Shown here in pieces: positions 1 to 7,327 of a stretch of 64,000 nt of DNA; within the stretch, counting starts at the first letter, position 1; each line of letters opens with the position of its first letter. Below the pieces are notes generated by a model. The model saw only the letters and a list, made by a program, of their open reading frames with translations, was not told the DNA's origin and searched no databases. The stretch comes from Paractinoplanes pyxinae (lineage in GTDB: Bacteria; Actinomycetota; Actinomycetes; Mycobacteriales; Micromonosporaceae): contig NZ_JAPNTZ010000005.1 in the NCBI RefSeq assembly GCF_026626335.1, positions 1-64,000 of the forward strand. Direction: 5' to 3'. A program made the position numbers and the translations under genes.

Positions 1-138
1 GATTCCGGAACCACGGTCCGAGGCACGATAGCCCGACGCCATGCGCATCCGGGACTCCCCGAGCGACCGCCGGCAATGCCCGAACCGCCGTCGGGCGCTG
101 AATGCGGCCCATATCAGGAAGGAGGATCGACTCGGGCC

Positions 139-180
139 TGTGGACAACCCGAAACCGCGGAAACGGGCTGCTGTGGATAA
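139..180 (-). other. Two DnaA-box-like 9-mers
   Basis: Two 9-mers in the same orientation lie upstream of the first gene. TGTGGACAA at 139-147 is the reverse complement of TTGTCCACA, the form preferred in high-GC actinomycetes. TGTGGATAA at 172-180 is the reverse complement of the classical TTATCCACA. Two boxes 33 nt apart are too few for an origin and no dnaA or dnaN gene is visible, so a titration or regulatory site, or chance, is more likely. Confidence 0.3.
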
Positions 181-257
181 TTGGGCCGCCCATTTGACAG
201 CGCCGCCTTAGGGTGGTGGCCCCCGGGTGGGTGGGCTGGATAGGAGCAGTAACCAAG

Positions 258-752
258 GTGTTGAGGTTGGAGCGGCTGGCGGAGGGGCACTCGGCTGAAC
301 TGCTGCGGTTCGAGACGGAGAACCGGGCCTTCTTCGCACGGTCGGTGCGCGATCGCGGGGACGAGTACTTCGCTCGGTTCGATGAGCGGCATGCAGCCCT
401 GTTGGAGGAGCAGCGGGCCGGCGTCTGCCACTTTCATGTGCTGGTCGGCGAGGACGGGCGCGTGGTGGGGCGGTTCAACCTGTTCGACGTGGCCGACGGC
501 ACCGCCGAGCTGGGGTTTCGAGTGGGCGAGGCGTCGGCGGGGCGCGGGGTGGCCAAACAAGGCGTGCGGCTGGTTATCGCGCTCGCTCGTGACTCGTACG
601 GGCTCGAGCGGTTGACTGCCGACGCTGAAGTTCGCAACGGGGCTTCGCGGGCGGTTCTGCGGGCGACCGGGTTCGTCGAGGTCGGTGACGCCGTTCGGAG
701 CGGGCAGCCGTGCATCCGGCACGAGCTTGATCTGTCGGCGCCTTTGCTCTGA
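258..752 (+). CDS. GNAT family N-acetyltransferase (RimJ/RimL-like)
   Basis: A 164-residue GNAT acetyltransferase that would move an acetyl group from acetyl-CoA to an unknown amine. The order of elements fits the RimJ/RimL branch: an N-terminal helical part, a central strand (HVLVGEDGRVVGRFNLF), the acetyl-CoA loop region VGEASAGRGVAKQGVRL, and the closing block NGASRAVLRATGFVEVG. GTG at 258 is chosen because AGGAG at 242-246 sits at a good distance; an upstream in-frame ATG at 213 lacks one. It stands alone, so the substrate cannot be inferred from neighbours. The family call is firm. Confidence 0.85.
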   Translation: MLRLERLAEGHSAELLRFETENRAFFARSVRDRGDEYFARFDERHAALLEEQRAGVCHFHVLVGEDGRVVGRFNLFDVADGTAELGFRVGEASAGRGVAKQGVRLVIALARDSYGLERLTADAEVRNGASRAVLRATGFVEVGDAVRSGQPCIRHELDLSAPLL

Positions 753-792
753 CACCCACAATGGACGCCATCGCGGACATCGGGGGATGAAC

Positions 793-1134
793 ATGAGCGA
801 TATGTCGGCACTCACCACAGAGTTGCGCCGGTTACGCAGCGAGGCGGGGCTCACGCTGCGGGAACTCAGCCTGAAGGCGCACGTCAGCGACTCGTCCTTG
901 TCACGGTATTTCGGCGGGCAGGCGCTACCACCGTGGGAGGTGGTGGTCGTGCTGGCCGATCTCGGCGGGGGTGACCACGCCCGGTTGCGGCGGCAGTGGG
1001 AGGCCGCGCGGCGCGCCCGCCGGCAGACACGCTGGCCCGAGGAGAGAGAAGTGCGGCGGTTCGGGCCGGTCGTCGGGGTGTGCGCGTTGATGGCCGCGTC
1101 GGGTGCCGTCGGGTGGGCGCTCGGGCGGCGCTGA
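793..1134 (+). CDS. Small XRE-type HTH protein with C-terminal membrane anchor
   Basis: A 113-residue protein. Residues about 5-70 form an XRE/Cro-type helix-turn-helix (TELRRLRSEAGLTLRELS, then VSDSSLSRYFGGQALPPW), as found at the N-terminus of many actinobacterial regulators. The last 25 residues are one hydrophobic segment (VVGVCALMAASGAVGWAL) ending in Arg-Arg, so the protein is probably tethered to the membrane with its DNA-binding domain in the cytoplasm. The start at 793 follows a GGGGGA; an ATG at 787 overlaps that site and is less likely. It lies directly upstream of the secreted WAGPT-repeat gene in the same direction, so a regulatory link is plausible but unproven. Confidence 0.75.
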   Translation: MSDMSALTTELRRLRSEAGLTLRELSLKAHVSDSSLSRYFGGQALPPWEVVVVLADLGGGDHARLRRQWEAARRARRQTRWPEEREVRRFGPVVGVCALMAASGAVGWALGRR

Positions 1135-1233
1135 GGGCCCGCGTCCCGGGATGTTCCCGGCAAGCGTTCCCGCTGGTCAGCGCCCGGGGTAGGCGACACG
1201 CTGGTGTCCACATCGACGAAACGGGGGCACACC

Positions 1234-1626
1234 ATGAACCGCATCGCACGCCGCAGCCTGATCGTTCTCGGCACGGGCGCCGCCATTGCGAGCTCCGCAC
1301 TGCTCGGGGCCGGGGTGGGCGGCGCGGCCGTCGCCGGCAAGGGCGCCACCAGCACGGACACGGTCGTGGCGGGCACGAACTGGGACCGCGCACCGGGAAC
1401 GGACTGGGCCGGACCGACGGCCGACTGGGCGGGACCGACGGCCGACTGGGCCGGGCCGACCGTCGTCCTCGCCGGACGTGGCAAGCCGAGCTGGGCCGGA
1501 CCGACCATTGTGCTCGCCGGTCGCGGCAAGCCGACCGTCGCCGGTGACAGCTGGGCGGGACCGACCGTCGTCCGAGCCGCCTGGGCCGGGCCGACCTGGG
1601 CCGGGCCCACTGTGGTCGAAGTCTGA
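1234..1626 (+). CDS. Secreted WAGPT-repeat protein, function unknown
   Basis: A 130-residue protein I do not recognise. Residues 1-34 look like an export signal with twin arginines (MNRIARRSLIVLGTGAAIA) and an alanine/glycine-rich hydrophobic core. The mature part is short, acidic and repetitive: the pentapeptide WAGPT occurs seven times, twice as the final WAGPTWAGPT, interspersed with two copies of VLAGRGKP. No cysteines are present. GGGGG at 1223-1227 supports the start. Upstream is the membrane-anchored XRE protein; no modifying enzyme is adjacent. It could be a cell-surface or self-assembling peptide, or a multi-core peptide precursor; nothing in the sequence decides between these. Confidence 0.75.
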   Translation: MNRIARRSLIVLGTGAAIASSALLGAGVGGAAVAGKGATSTDTVVAGTNWDRAPGTDWAGPTADWAGPTADWAGPTVVLAGRGKPSWAGPTIVLAGRGKPTVAGDSWAGPTVVRAAWAGPTWAGPTVVEV

Positions 1627-1699
1627 GAATCAACGCCGCAACATATCGGGGACGTTATCGAAACCCCATCACTGATCACGTTTCCATTGCCTCCCGCGT

Positions 1700-2614
1700 A
1701 TGTCTCACCCATCGAGAGATGTCGTGCCCTACGGTGATCCGATGGGGTCGGACGAGTGGACGCGGTGGCTGCTGACGCGCCGCGACGGCGGTAACGCCGC
1801 ACTGCGGGCGGAACACGCCACCGCGCTGGAGGTCTTCCGCGACGAGGTGCTTGATCGGGCGGCGCTCACGCCGTCCGACACCGTCCTCGACGTCGGCGCC
1901 GGCACCGGGCTGATCGCCTTCGGCGCCCTCGAGCGGCTCGGCCCGGACGGCCATGTCATCTTCAGCGATGTCTCGGAGGCGGGGCTGGAGGAATGCCGCA
2001 AGCGCGCCGGCGACGACAAGCGCTGCAGCTTTCTGCATGCCCCGGCCGAGGACCTGTCAGCCGTACCGGATAATTCTGTCGACGTTGTCACAACCCGTTC
2101 CGTCCTGATCTATTGCGACCACAAGGCACAGGCTTTCCACGAATTCTTCCGGGTGCTGCGGCCGGGCGGGCGGCTCTCCATTTTCGAGCCGATCAACCGT
2201 TTCCTGCTCGAGCACCGGCCGGACAGCCTTTTCGGGCTACGCGATCCCGAGGTGGCCGATCTGCTGGCCAAAGTGGTCGCCATCTATCGCGACGGCGCGC
2301 GGCGCGGCGAGAACCCGATGACCGATTTCGACGAACGGGATCTGCTGCGCTGGGCGGCCGAGGCGGGCTTCGACGGCGTCGAGGTCGACTACCGGGCGCA
2401 GCTCGACGTGCCGGCCGAGCCGATCGGCGACTGGGAAGCCCGCAAGAACGTCTCCCCCAATCCGCTGGCGCCGACCTACGGCGAGGCGATGACGATGGCC
2501 CTGTCCGAGGCGGAGTGTCAGCGTCTCGACACGCGGATGACGCAACTTGCCCAGTCAGGCACCCCTACGCGGCGTACGCTCGCCACCGCGTACCTCCGCG
2601 CTCTGCACCCGTAA
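1700..2614 (+). CDS. Class I SAM-dependent methyltransferase
   Basis: A 304-residue methyltransferase of the UbiE/Methyltransf_11 kind. Motif I is DTVLDVGAGTGLIAFGA (about residues 60-76), the acidic residue of motif II is in VIFSDVSEAG, and motif IV/post-motif text is VDVVTTRSVLIYCDHKAQAFHEFFRVLRPGG. The C-terminal half (about 165-304) is helical and probably shapes the substrate pocket; the substrate is unknown. No strong ribosome binding site precedes 1700. The Met at 1742 (MGSDEWTRWLLTRR) is an alternative start that would drop a poorly structured leader. The gene is not obviously co-transcribed with its neighbours. Confidence 0.85.
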   Translation: MSHPSRDVVPYGDPMGSDEWTRWLLTRRDGGNAALRAEHATALEVFRDEVLDRAALTPSDTVLDVGAGTGLIAFGALERLGPDGHVIFSDVSEAGLEECRKRAGDDKRCSFLHAPAEDLSAVPDNSVDVVTTRSVLIYCDHKAQAFHEFFRVLRPGGRLSIFEPINRFLLEHRPDSLFGLRDPEVADLLAKVVAIYRDGARRGENPMTDFDERDLLRWAAEAGFDGVEVDYRAQLDVPAEPIGDWEARKNVSPNPLAPTYGEAMTMALSEAECQRLDTRMTQLAQSGTPTRRTLATAYLRALHP

Positions 2615-2746
2615 CAAGCAGCGGAAATCCACGCAGCGCGACCGTGCGCTCACGGAGCGTACGTGCTTAATGCCCGAAGTCTTAGCCTGCGAGTACTACG
2701 CACGTGCGCACTTGAAGGTCCGAGGATTCCGACAACAATCACCTGC

Positions 2747-3637
2747 ATGACGTACGGCAAGAAGGATCTGCCCTACCCGTACTGCGCGGACTTCTCGGGG
2801 ATCGTGACTCGCGTCAAGGGAGTGCGCGAGTCGACCCGGGCCGCCCTGGTCAACTCGCTCAAGGTCGCGTCGTACCTGAAGGCCGGCGCGAACCTCATCG
2901 AGCGCAACCTCGGCGCGCAACGGCCCGCCACCGCGACCGGCGACGGCCGCAAGCAGTACTGGTCGGGCCTGAGCTTCCTGACCGAGCGGGCGCTCTCGGC
3001 CGAGGTCGAGGAGCTGGAGCTGCCGTTCCTGCGGCAGAAAGGCGCCGGGCCCTACCGGTCGACGTGGGCGAGCCACGACGACTACCTGAACGACCTGCTC
3101 GCCTTCATGCTGCACGCCATCAACTACGACCCGCAGTACGGGGCCGACGTCGAGACGCGCGGCGACTGGCTGGCCACCGACGAGAGCTTCGTCGACGCGG
3201 TCGACCGGTCCAGTTACCACGAGCTCATGGCGCTGTGCCGCATGCCGCTGTTCAAACTGCAGCTGATCATGGTCGCGACGGCACACCGCAACGACGGCAT
3301 CCGCAGCTCGATCGCCAACAACTACGCCGGCGCGCTCGAACCGTGGATGAAGATCTACGAGGAGACGATCGCCGCCCGTGGCTACCGGCTGCGCCCGGGC
3401 ATCACCATCCAGGAGTTCAGCAACCTGCTCGCCGCGGTCACCGAGGGTCTGGCCGTGCGGCACCTGGGCGACCCCAGCGTCGACATAGCCGACCACGGCC
3501 CGACCGAGAACTTGGTCGGCAAGGGCGTGCTCGGCCTGATGGCGGCCTACCTGGAACCGGTCGACGAACCGTCCGGCCTGACCCTGCGCGAACTGTTCGA
3601 ACGATCGGCGAAGAACAACAACGGGGGACCGACATGA
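2747..3637 (+). CDS. Uncharacterised protein resembling a TetR C-terminal (ligand-binding) domain
   Basis: A 296-residue all-alpha cytosolic protein without signal peptide or membrane segment. Helical stretches such as FSNLLAAVTEGLAVRHLGDP and DYLNDLLAFMLHAINY resemble C-terminal ligand-binding domains of actinobacterial TetR-like proteins, but I see no helix-turn-helix of its own, so DNA binding is doubtful. The start at 2747 (MTYGKKDLPYPY) is preferred over an upstream ATG at 2663 because the intervening 28 residues look non-coding. Its stop overlaps the start of the serine hydrolase gene by 4 bp (ATGA), so the two are translationally coupled and probably function together. Confidence 0.6.
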   Translation: MTYGKKDLPYPYCADFSGIVTRVKGVRESTRAALVNSLKVASYLKAGANLIERNLGAQRPATATGDGRKQYWSGLSFLTERALSAEVEELELPFLRQKGAGPYRSTWASHDDYLNDLLAFMLHAINYDPQYGADVETRGDWLATDESFVDAVDRSSYHELMALCRMPLFKLQLIMVATAHRNDGIRSSIANNYAGALEPWMKIYEETIAARGYRLRPGITIQEFSNLLAAVTEGLAVRHLGDPSVDIADHGPTENLVGKGVLGLMAAYLEPVDEPSGLTLRELFERSAKNNNGGPT

Positions 3638-4818
3638 CAAGTACCACGGAGAGGCCCCACGGCAACCGGGAGCCCTCCTGGTGGGACAAGCAGGGTGATC
3701 TGATCATGCGCCGGCCGTTCAACGAGTGGACCTTCACTCACATGAACTGGCTGATGCCGACGGAACGGGTCGCGAGCGGCGACGCCGGCATTCCCCTGCC
3801 GGTCGACAACCAGCCGCTCTCGCTTTCCTACCGGTTCGACGGCTACGACCGCACCCTGCACGAGCTGCACCGCCGTACCCACACCACGGCGTTCGTCGTG
3901 CTGCACCGGGGCAAGATCGTGCACGAGACGTACCCCGGCGCGTTCACCGGCCCTCGCTCGCGCATGCAGCTGTTCTCGGTGTCGAAGTCCGTCACCTCGA
4001 TCCTGATCGGCATCGCCCTGCACGACGGCGCCATCGGGAGCGAGAAGGACCGGATCACCGACTATCGGCCCGATTTCCTCGGTACGGCGTACGAAGAGAA
4101 CACGATCGCCGAGCTGCTCGACATGACCACCGGCGTCGGCGACCTCGAGACCTGGGAGGTGCCGGACAGCGGCATCAAGCGCTTCGAGCAGACGATCATG
4201 GGAGGGGGCGACATCGCCGACGTGGTCCGCGCGGCAACGCGGACCGCGCCGGCCGGTGAGCGCTTCAACTACTCCACGTTCGACACGCAGATCCTGGGCT
4301 GGGTGCTCGAGGCAGCGACAGGTCAAACCCTTGCGGCGTACGCGTCGGAGCGGCTGTGGCGGAAGCTGGGTTGCGACCGTGACGCGTACTACTGGCTCAC
4401 CCGCGGCCGCCCGCGCACGGCGATCGGCGGCGGCTCACTGAACGCGACGGCCCGCGACGTCGCCCGCGTCGGCCTGCTGATGGCCGGCGACGGCGCCTAC
4501 AACGGCGAGCAGATCGTGCCCGTCGAATGGGTGCGCCGCAGCCGGGGCGACGACCGCCCGCACCTGGCCGTGGGCGCGCTCGGCCCCAGCGGATACAGCC
4601 ACTACGGGTACGGCAATCAGTGGTGGACGCTCGGCCCGGAGGCTCACCACGCTTTCACCGGCCTGGGCGTGCACGGACAGTACCTCTTCATCGATCCGGC
4701 CGCCGAGGTCGTCATCGTGAAGTGCAGCGCGTGGCCCACGCAGGACGACGAGCGCCGTGACGCCGAGACCGTCGCCGCCCTCCGCAGCGTGGCCGACCAC
4801 TTCGCCACCACGCGCTAG
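3634..4818 (+). CDS. Serine hydrolase, beta-lactamase class C / NylB-like
   Basis: A 394-residue serine hydrolase of the class C beta-lactamase / 6-aminohexanoate-dimer hydrolase superfamily. The nucleophile motif SVSK is at residues 115-118 and the tyrosine motif YST at 213-215; a later HAFTGLGVHGQ segment matches the third (KTG-like, here HxG) box. There is no signal peptide, which favours a cytoplasmic esterase or amidase over a true beta-lactamase. It begins within the stop codon of the upstream gene, so expression is coupled. Tandem hairpins follow the stop. The natural substrate is unknown. Confidence 0.85.
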   Translation: MTSTTERPHGNREPSWWDKQGDLIMRRPFNEWTFTHMNWLMPTERVASGDAGIPLPVDNQPLSLSYRFDGYDRTLHELHRRTHTTAFVVLHRGKIVHETYPGAFTGPRSRMQLFSVSKSVTSILIGIALHDGAIGSEKDRITDYRPDFLGTAYEENTIAELLDMTTGVGDLETWEVPDSGIKRFEQTIMGGGDIADVVRAATRTAPAGERFNYSTFDTQILGWVLEAATGQTLAAYASERLWRKLGCDRDAYYWLTRGRPRTAIGGGSLNATARDVARVGLLMAGDGAYNGEQIVPVEWVRRSRGDDRPHLAVGALGPSGYSHYGYGNQWWTLGPEAHHAFTGLGVHGQYLFIDPAAEVVIVKCSAWPTQDDERRDAETVAALRSVADHFATTR

Positions 4819-4832
4819 CTCTCTTTCCTCCA

Positions 4833-4863
4833 CCGGACCTGGCCCTCTCGCGGCCAGGTCCGG
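4833..4863 (+). terminator. 12-bp hairpin after the serine hydrolase gene
   Basis: A perfect inverted repeat: CCGGACCTGGCC at 4833-4844 and GGCCAGGTCCGG at 4852-4863, separated by 7 nt. It starts 14 nt after the stop codon of the serine hydrolase gene. The U-tract is weak (GATTTCTG), as is usual in high-GC actinomycetes. Confidence 0.7.
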
Positions 4864-4881
4864 CGATTTCTGATCGTCTTT

Positions 4882-4905
4882 CGCGCCGCCCCATCGGGCG
4901 GCGCG
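4882..4905 (+). terminator. Second hairpin in the lipase leader
   Basis: A perfect 10-bp stem, CGCGCCGCCC at 4882-4891 and GGGCGGCGCG at 4896-4905, with a CATC loop, followed by a T-rich stretch (ATTCTGCCTGAAATCTTTCTTTT, quoted here in two parts by position 4907-4932). It lies 18 nt after the first hairpin and 42 nt before the lipase start. It may be a second terminator or a leader structure for the lipase messenger. Confidence 0.5.
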
Positions 4906-4947
4906 ATCGATTCTGCCTGAAATCTTTCTTTTCGAAAGGAACCATCG

Positions 4948-6063
4948 GTGAACCCTGCCCTGAGAAGAACATTTCTCGCGTCCATTCTGACCGTTCTTCT
5001 GGCCATTTCCGCGGCTTTTGTCGCGGGTAAGCCGGCGCGCGCCGCCGTATTAGCCGGAACGGTTCTCACCAGCGCCACCGCGACCCTTCCGGCCGAATTG
5101 GCGCCGCTGGCCAACGGCAAGAAGATCTCGTACCTGTCGAGCAATACAAGTGGGCTGCCGATAACGGCAACCGGCCTGATCCTGACTCCGAAGACCAACA
5201 AGAAGAACCGTACGGTCGTGTGGGGACACGGCACGACCGGACTGGCCGACCAGTGCGCCCCCTCGGCCAGCCAGGCGGTGTTCTGGCCCGAGGCGCGGGC
5301 CGCGATCGCCGAACTGCTGCGCCGCGGCTGGACGGTGGCCGCCCCCGACTACCCCGGCCTGGGCACTCCCCTGGCCCACCCCTACCTGGTCGGCCTCAGC
5401 GAAGCCCGCTCGATGATCGACAGCGCCAAGGCCGCCCGCAACCTGGACAGCGCGCTGAGCACCCAGTACGTGATCGACGGGCACTCGCAGGGCGGGCAGG
5501 GCGCGCTGTTCGCCAACGAGCTCGCCCCCTCGTACGACGGCGCGCTGGTGCTGCGCGGCGTCTCGGCCGTCGCTCCCGTGTCCAACGCCGACCTGTTCGC
5601 GCCGCTGATCCCCGGCACGCCGGCCCAGGGCTACCTGGTGATGGCCCTGTACGGCCTGCAGGCGGTGGACCCCACGGTCAACCCGAACACGATCCTGGCC
5701 GCCCCCGCCCGCCAGCGCACCGGCGTGCTGCAGAGCGGCTGCCTGAACGACATCCTGACCGCGTACCAGTCCCTGACCGCCTCGGAGCTGCTGGTCGGCG
5801 GCGCCCTCCCGCAGTCGGTGATCGCCAAGCTGTCCAAGACGGCCAACCCGGCCCAGAAGGCCCCCAGCTCCCCCATCCTGCTGATCCAGGGCACCGCCGA
5901 CGAGGCCGTCCCGTACGTGATCACCGCCGGTCCCCTGCTGACCCAGCTGACCGCCTACAACCAGCCGGTCCAGTTCGTAGAGCTGGACGGCGCCACCCAC
6001 GACGGCGCCGTCTTCCAAAGCACGACGCTGGTCGCCGACTGGATCGCCGCCCGCTTCACGTAA
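4948..6063 (+). CDS. Secreted lipase (LIP family alpha/beta hydrolase)
   Basis: A 371-residue secreted triacylglycerol lipase or esterase of the secretory-lipase (LIP) family. Residues 1-32 are a Sec signal peptide ending near ARAA. The oxyanion-side motif is VVWGHGTTG (90-98), the nucleophile elbow is GHSQGG with Ser180, and the likely acid and base are Asp318 in QGTADE and His351 in GATHDG. The start is GTG at 4948, preceded by AAAGGA at 4935-4940. The product would act outside the cell on ester lipids or aliphatic esters. It follows two hairpins and has its own leader, so it is probably monocistronic. Confidence 0.88.
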   Translation: MNPALRRTFLASILTVLLAISAAFVAGKPARAAVLAGTVLTSATATLPAELAPLANGKKISYLSSNTSGLPITATGLILTPKTNKKNRTVVWGHGTTGLADQCAPSASQAVFWPEARAAIAELLRRGWTVAAPDYPGLGTPLAHPYLVGLSEARSMIDSAKAARNLDSALSTQYVIDGHSQGGQGALFANELAPSYDGALVLRGVSAVAPVSNADLFAPLIPGTPAQGYLVMALYGLQAVDPTVNPNTILAAPARQRTGVLQSGCLNDILTAYQSLTASELLVGGALPQSVIAKLSKTANPAQKAPSSPILLIQGTADEAVPYVITAGPLLTQLTAYNQPVQFVELDGATHDGAVFQSTTLVADWIAARFT

Positions 6064-6119
6064 CCGCTCCCGCTGAGGCGGCCGGGCTCCCCACCGGCCG
6101 CCTCAGCCGGGCGTTTCGA

Positions 6120-7229
6120 TCACTGGCGGCCGCCGGACCAGATGGCCTGCTCGGTGGGCGTGCTGACGGGGACGCAGGCGACCAGGTCGAAGGCCTCGGC
6201 GACCGGGCCCTCGGCGTACGTGTCGAGCAGCCGGATCTTGTCGGCGCCGAACCGGCTCGGGTCGGCGACGGTGACGCCTGCGCTCGCCATCGCTGCCTCG
6301 ATGCTTCCCTCGACCGGCGGCTCGAGCTCGACCTCCACCGTCTCGGCCATCGCCGGGGCGTCGGGCGCGAGCCGGCGGGTCGCCACGCGGCCGCCCTCGC
6401 ACGTCACGCCGATCGCCACGTAGTCGTCGCCGAGCATGGCGGCCAGGTGGGTGCCCAGGACGTCGAACGCTGGATGCCGGCGCTGGATGTGCGAGTTGGC
6501 GGCCGCGATGATCAGGCGCCCCGGCGTGCGGTCGAGGATCCACTCGGCCGTGCGCGCCATCGCACCATCGCGAACGTTCAAACGCGCATATTCGTGCATT
6601 CCTTCGACGGCGGCCGCCTGCGCGCGCAACATCTGATCGAGCAGGACGAGCAGGCGCAGCTCGTGCCGGGCGACGGGGTCGGGCCGGCGGGGCGTCGCGT
6701 CGAAGCGCGCGCTCAGTTCGGCCAGGGCCAGCGTCAGCGCGTCACGGTCGATGAGGGCCATTTCCCGGTACGCCGAGAAGGCCGGAATCGTGTAGGCCGA
6801 CGCGAACTTCGACATGTGACGACGTACGACGGAAAGGGTTTGCCGAGGCGCACCCGCGAGCCGGTCGAGATGGTCGAGCGCGGGACCGGCCGAGGCCAGG
6901 TCGCCGGGCAGGTCGAGGCCCCAGTACTCGATTGCACGTTCGTTCAACATGCGCAACAGATCGCTCATCTCCGCGCACTGGGCGAACCGGTAGGTCATGC
7001 CGTCCGCGGGCGGGTCGCCGACACCTTCGCGCATCCACTCGCGCACGGCCAGGCCCTCGCTGAAGCCCGACTCGAACGCCACCGTGCAGAACCCTGCACG
7101 TTCGTGCAGAAAAGCGATCAGTTCTTGACGGAGTACGTGGTACTCGCGCACAAAGTGAGCGGATTCGCCGATCGCCACCACGCGCGCGTCGCCGATTCGC
7201 TCAAGAACGGGTTCCCAGTCGATCCGCAT
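6120..7229 (-). CDS. Erythromycin esterase family protein
   Basis: A 369-residue protein of the erythromycin esterase superfamily (EreA/EreB and the wider succinoglycan-type relatives). Typical blocks are VVAIGESAHFVREYHVLR near the N-terminus, with the conserved Glu and His, TVAFESGFSEGLAVREW, and the later AANSHIQRRH. Members hydrolyse macrolide lactones or act on unknown esters; many environmental homologues have no macrolide activity, so resistance should not be assumed. The Met at 7229 (MRIDWEPV) is preferred over 7271 because the upstream residues are not family-like. It is divergent from the EEP gene. Confidence 0.8.
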   Translation of the reverse strand: MRIDWEPVLERIGDARVVAIGESAHFVREYHVLRQELIAFLHERAGFCTVAFESGFSEGLAVREWMREGVGDPPADGMTYRFAQCAEMSDLLRMLNERAIEYWGLDLPGDLASAGPALDHLDRLAGAPRQTLSVVRRHMSKFASAYTIPAFSAYREMALIDRDALTLALAELSARFDATPRRPDPVARHELRLLVLLDQMLRAQAAAVEGMHEYARLNVRDGAMARTAEWILDRTPGRLIIAAANSHIQRRHPAFDVLGTHLAAMLGDDYVAIGVTCEGGRVATRRLAPDAPAMAETVEVELEPPVEGSIEAAMASAGVTVADPSRFGADKIRLLDTYAEGPVAEAFDLVACVPVSTPTEQAIWSGGRQ

Positions 7230-7327
7230 GGCGCCCGACCCTAGTGGGTGTCCGTGCGGTGAACTGTCCACGTCGGAGGTCGTCGCAGCGTGGCGTGGGT
7301 GTGGCCGGTCCGGTAGACACAGAATTC

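Noticed and set aside
1234..1626. Lanthipeptide or graspetide precursor
   Set aside because: No Cys, few Ser, an ordinary export signal instead of a leader, and no modifying enzyme adjacent.
114..1802. Long leftward open frame opposite the GNAT, XRE and WAGPT genes
   Set aside because: Composition is Arg/Pro/Ser-rich and repetitive, mirroring the WAGPT repeats on the other strand; typical antisense shadow in high-GC DNA.
6120..7229. Macrolide resistance gene
   Set aside because: The superfamily match is clear but most environmental members are not macrolide esterases; no macrolide genes nearby.
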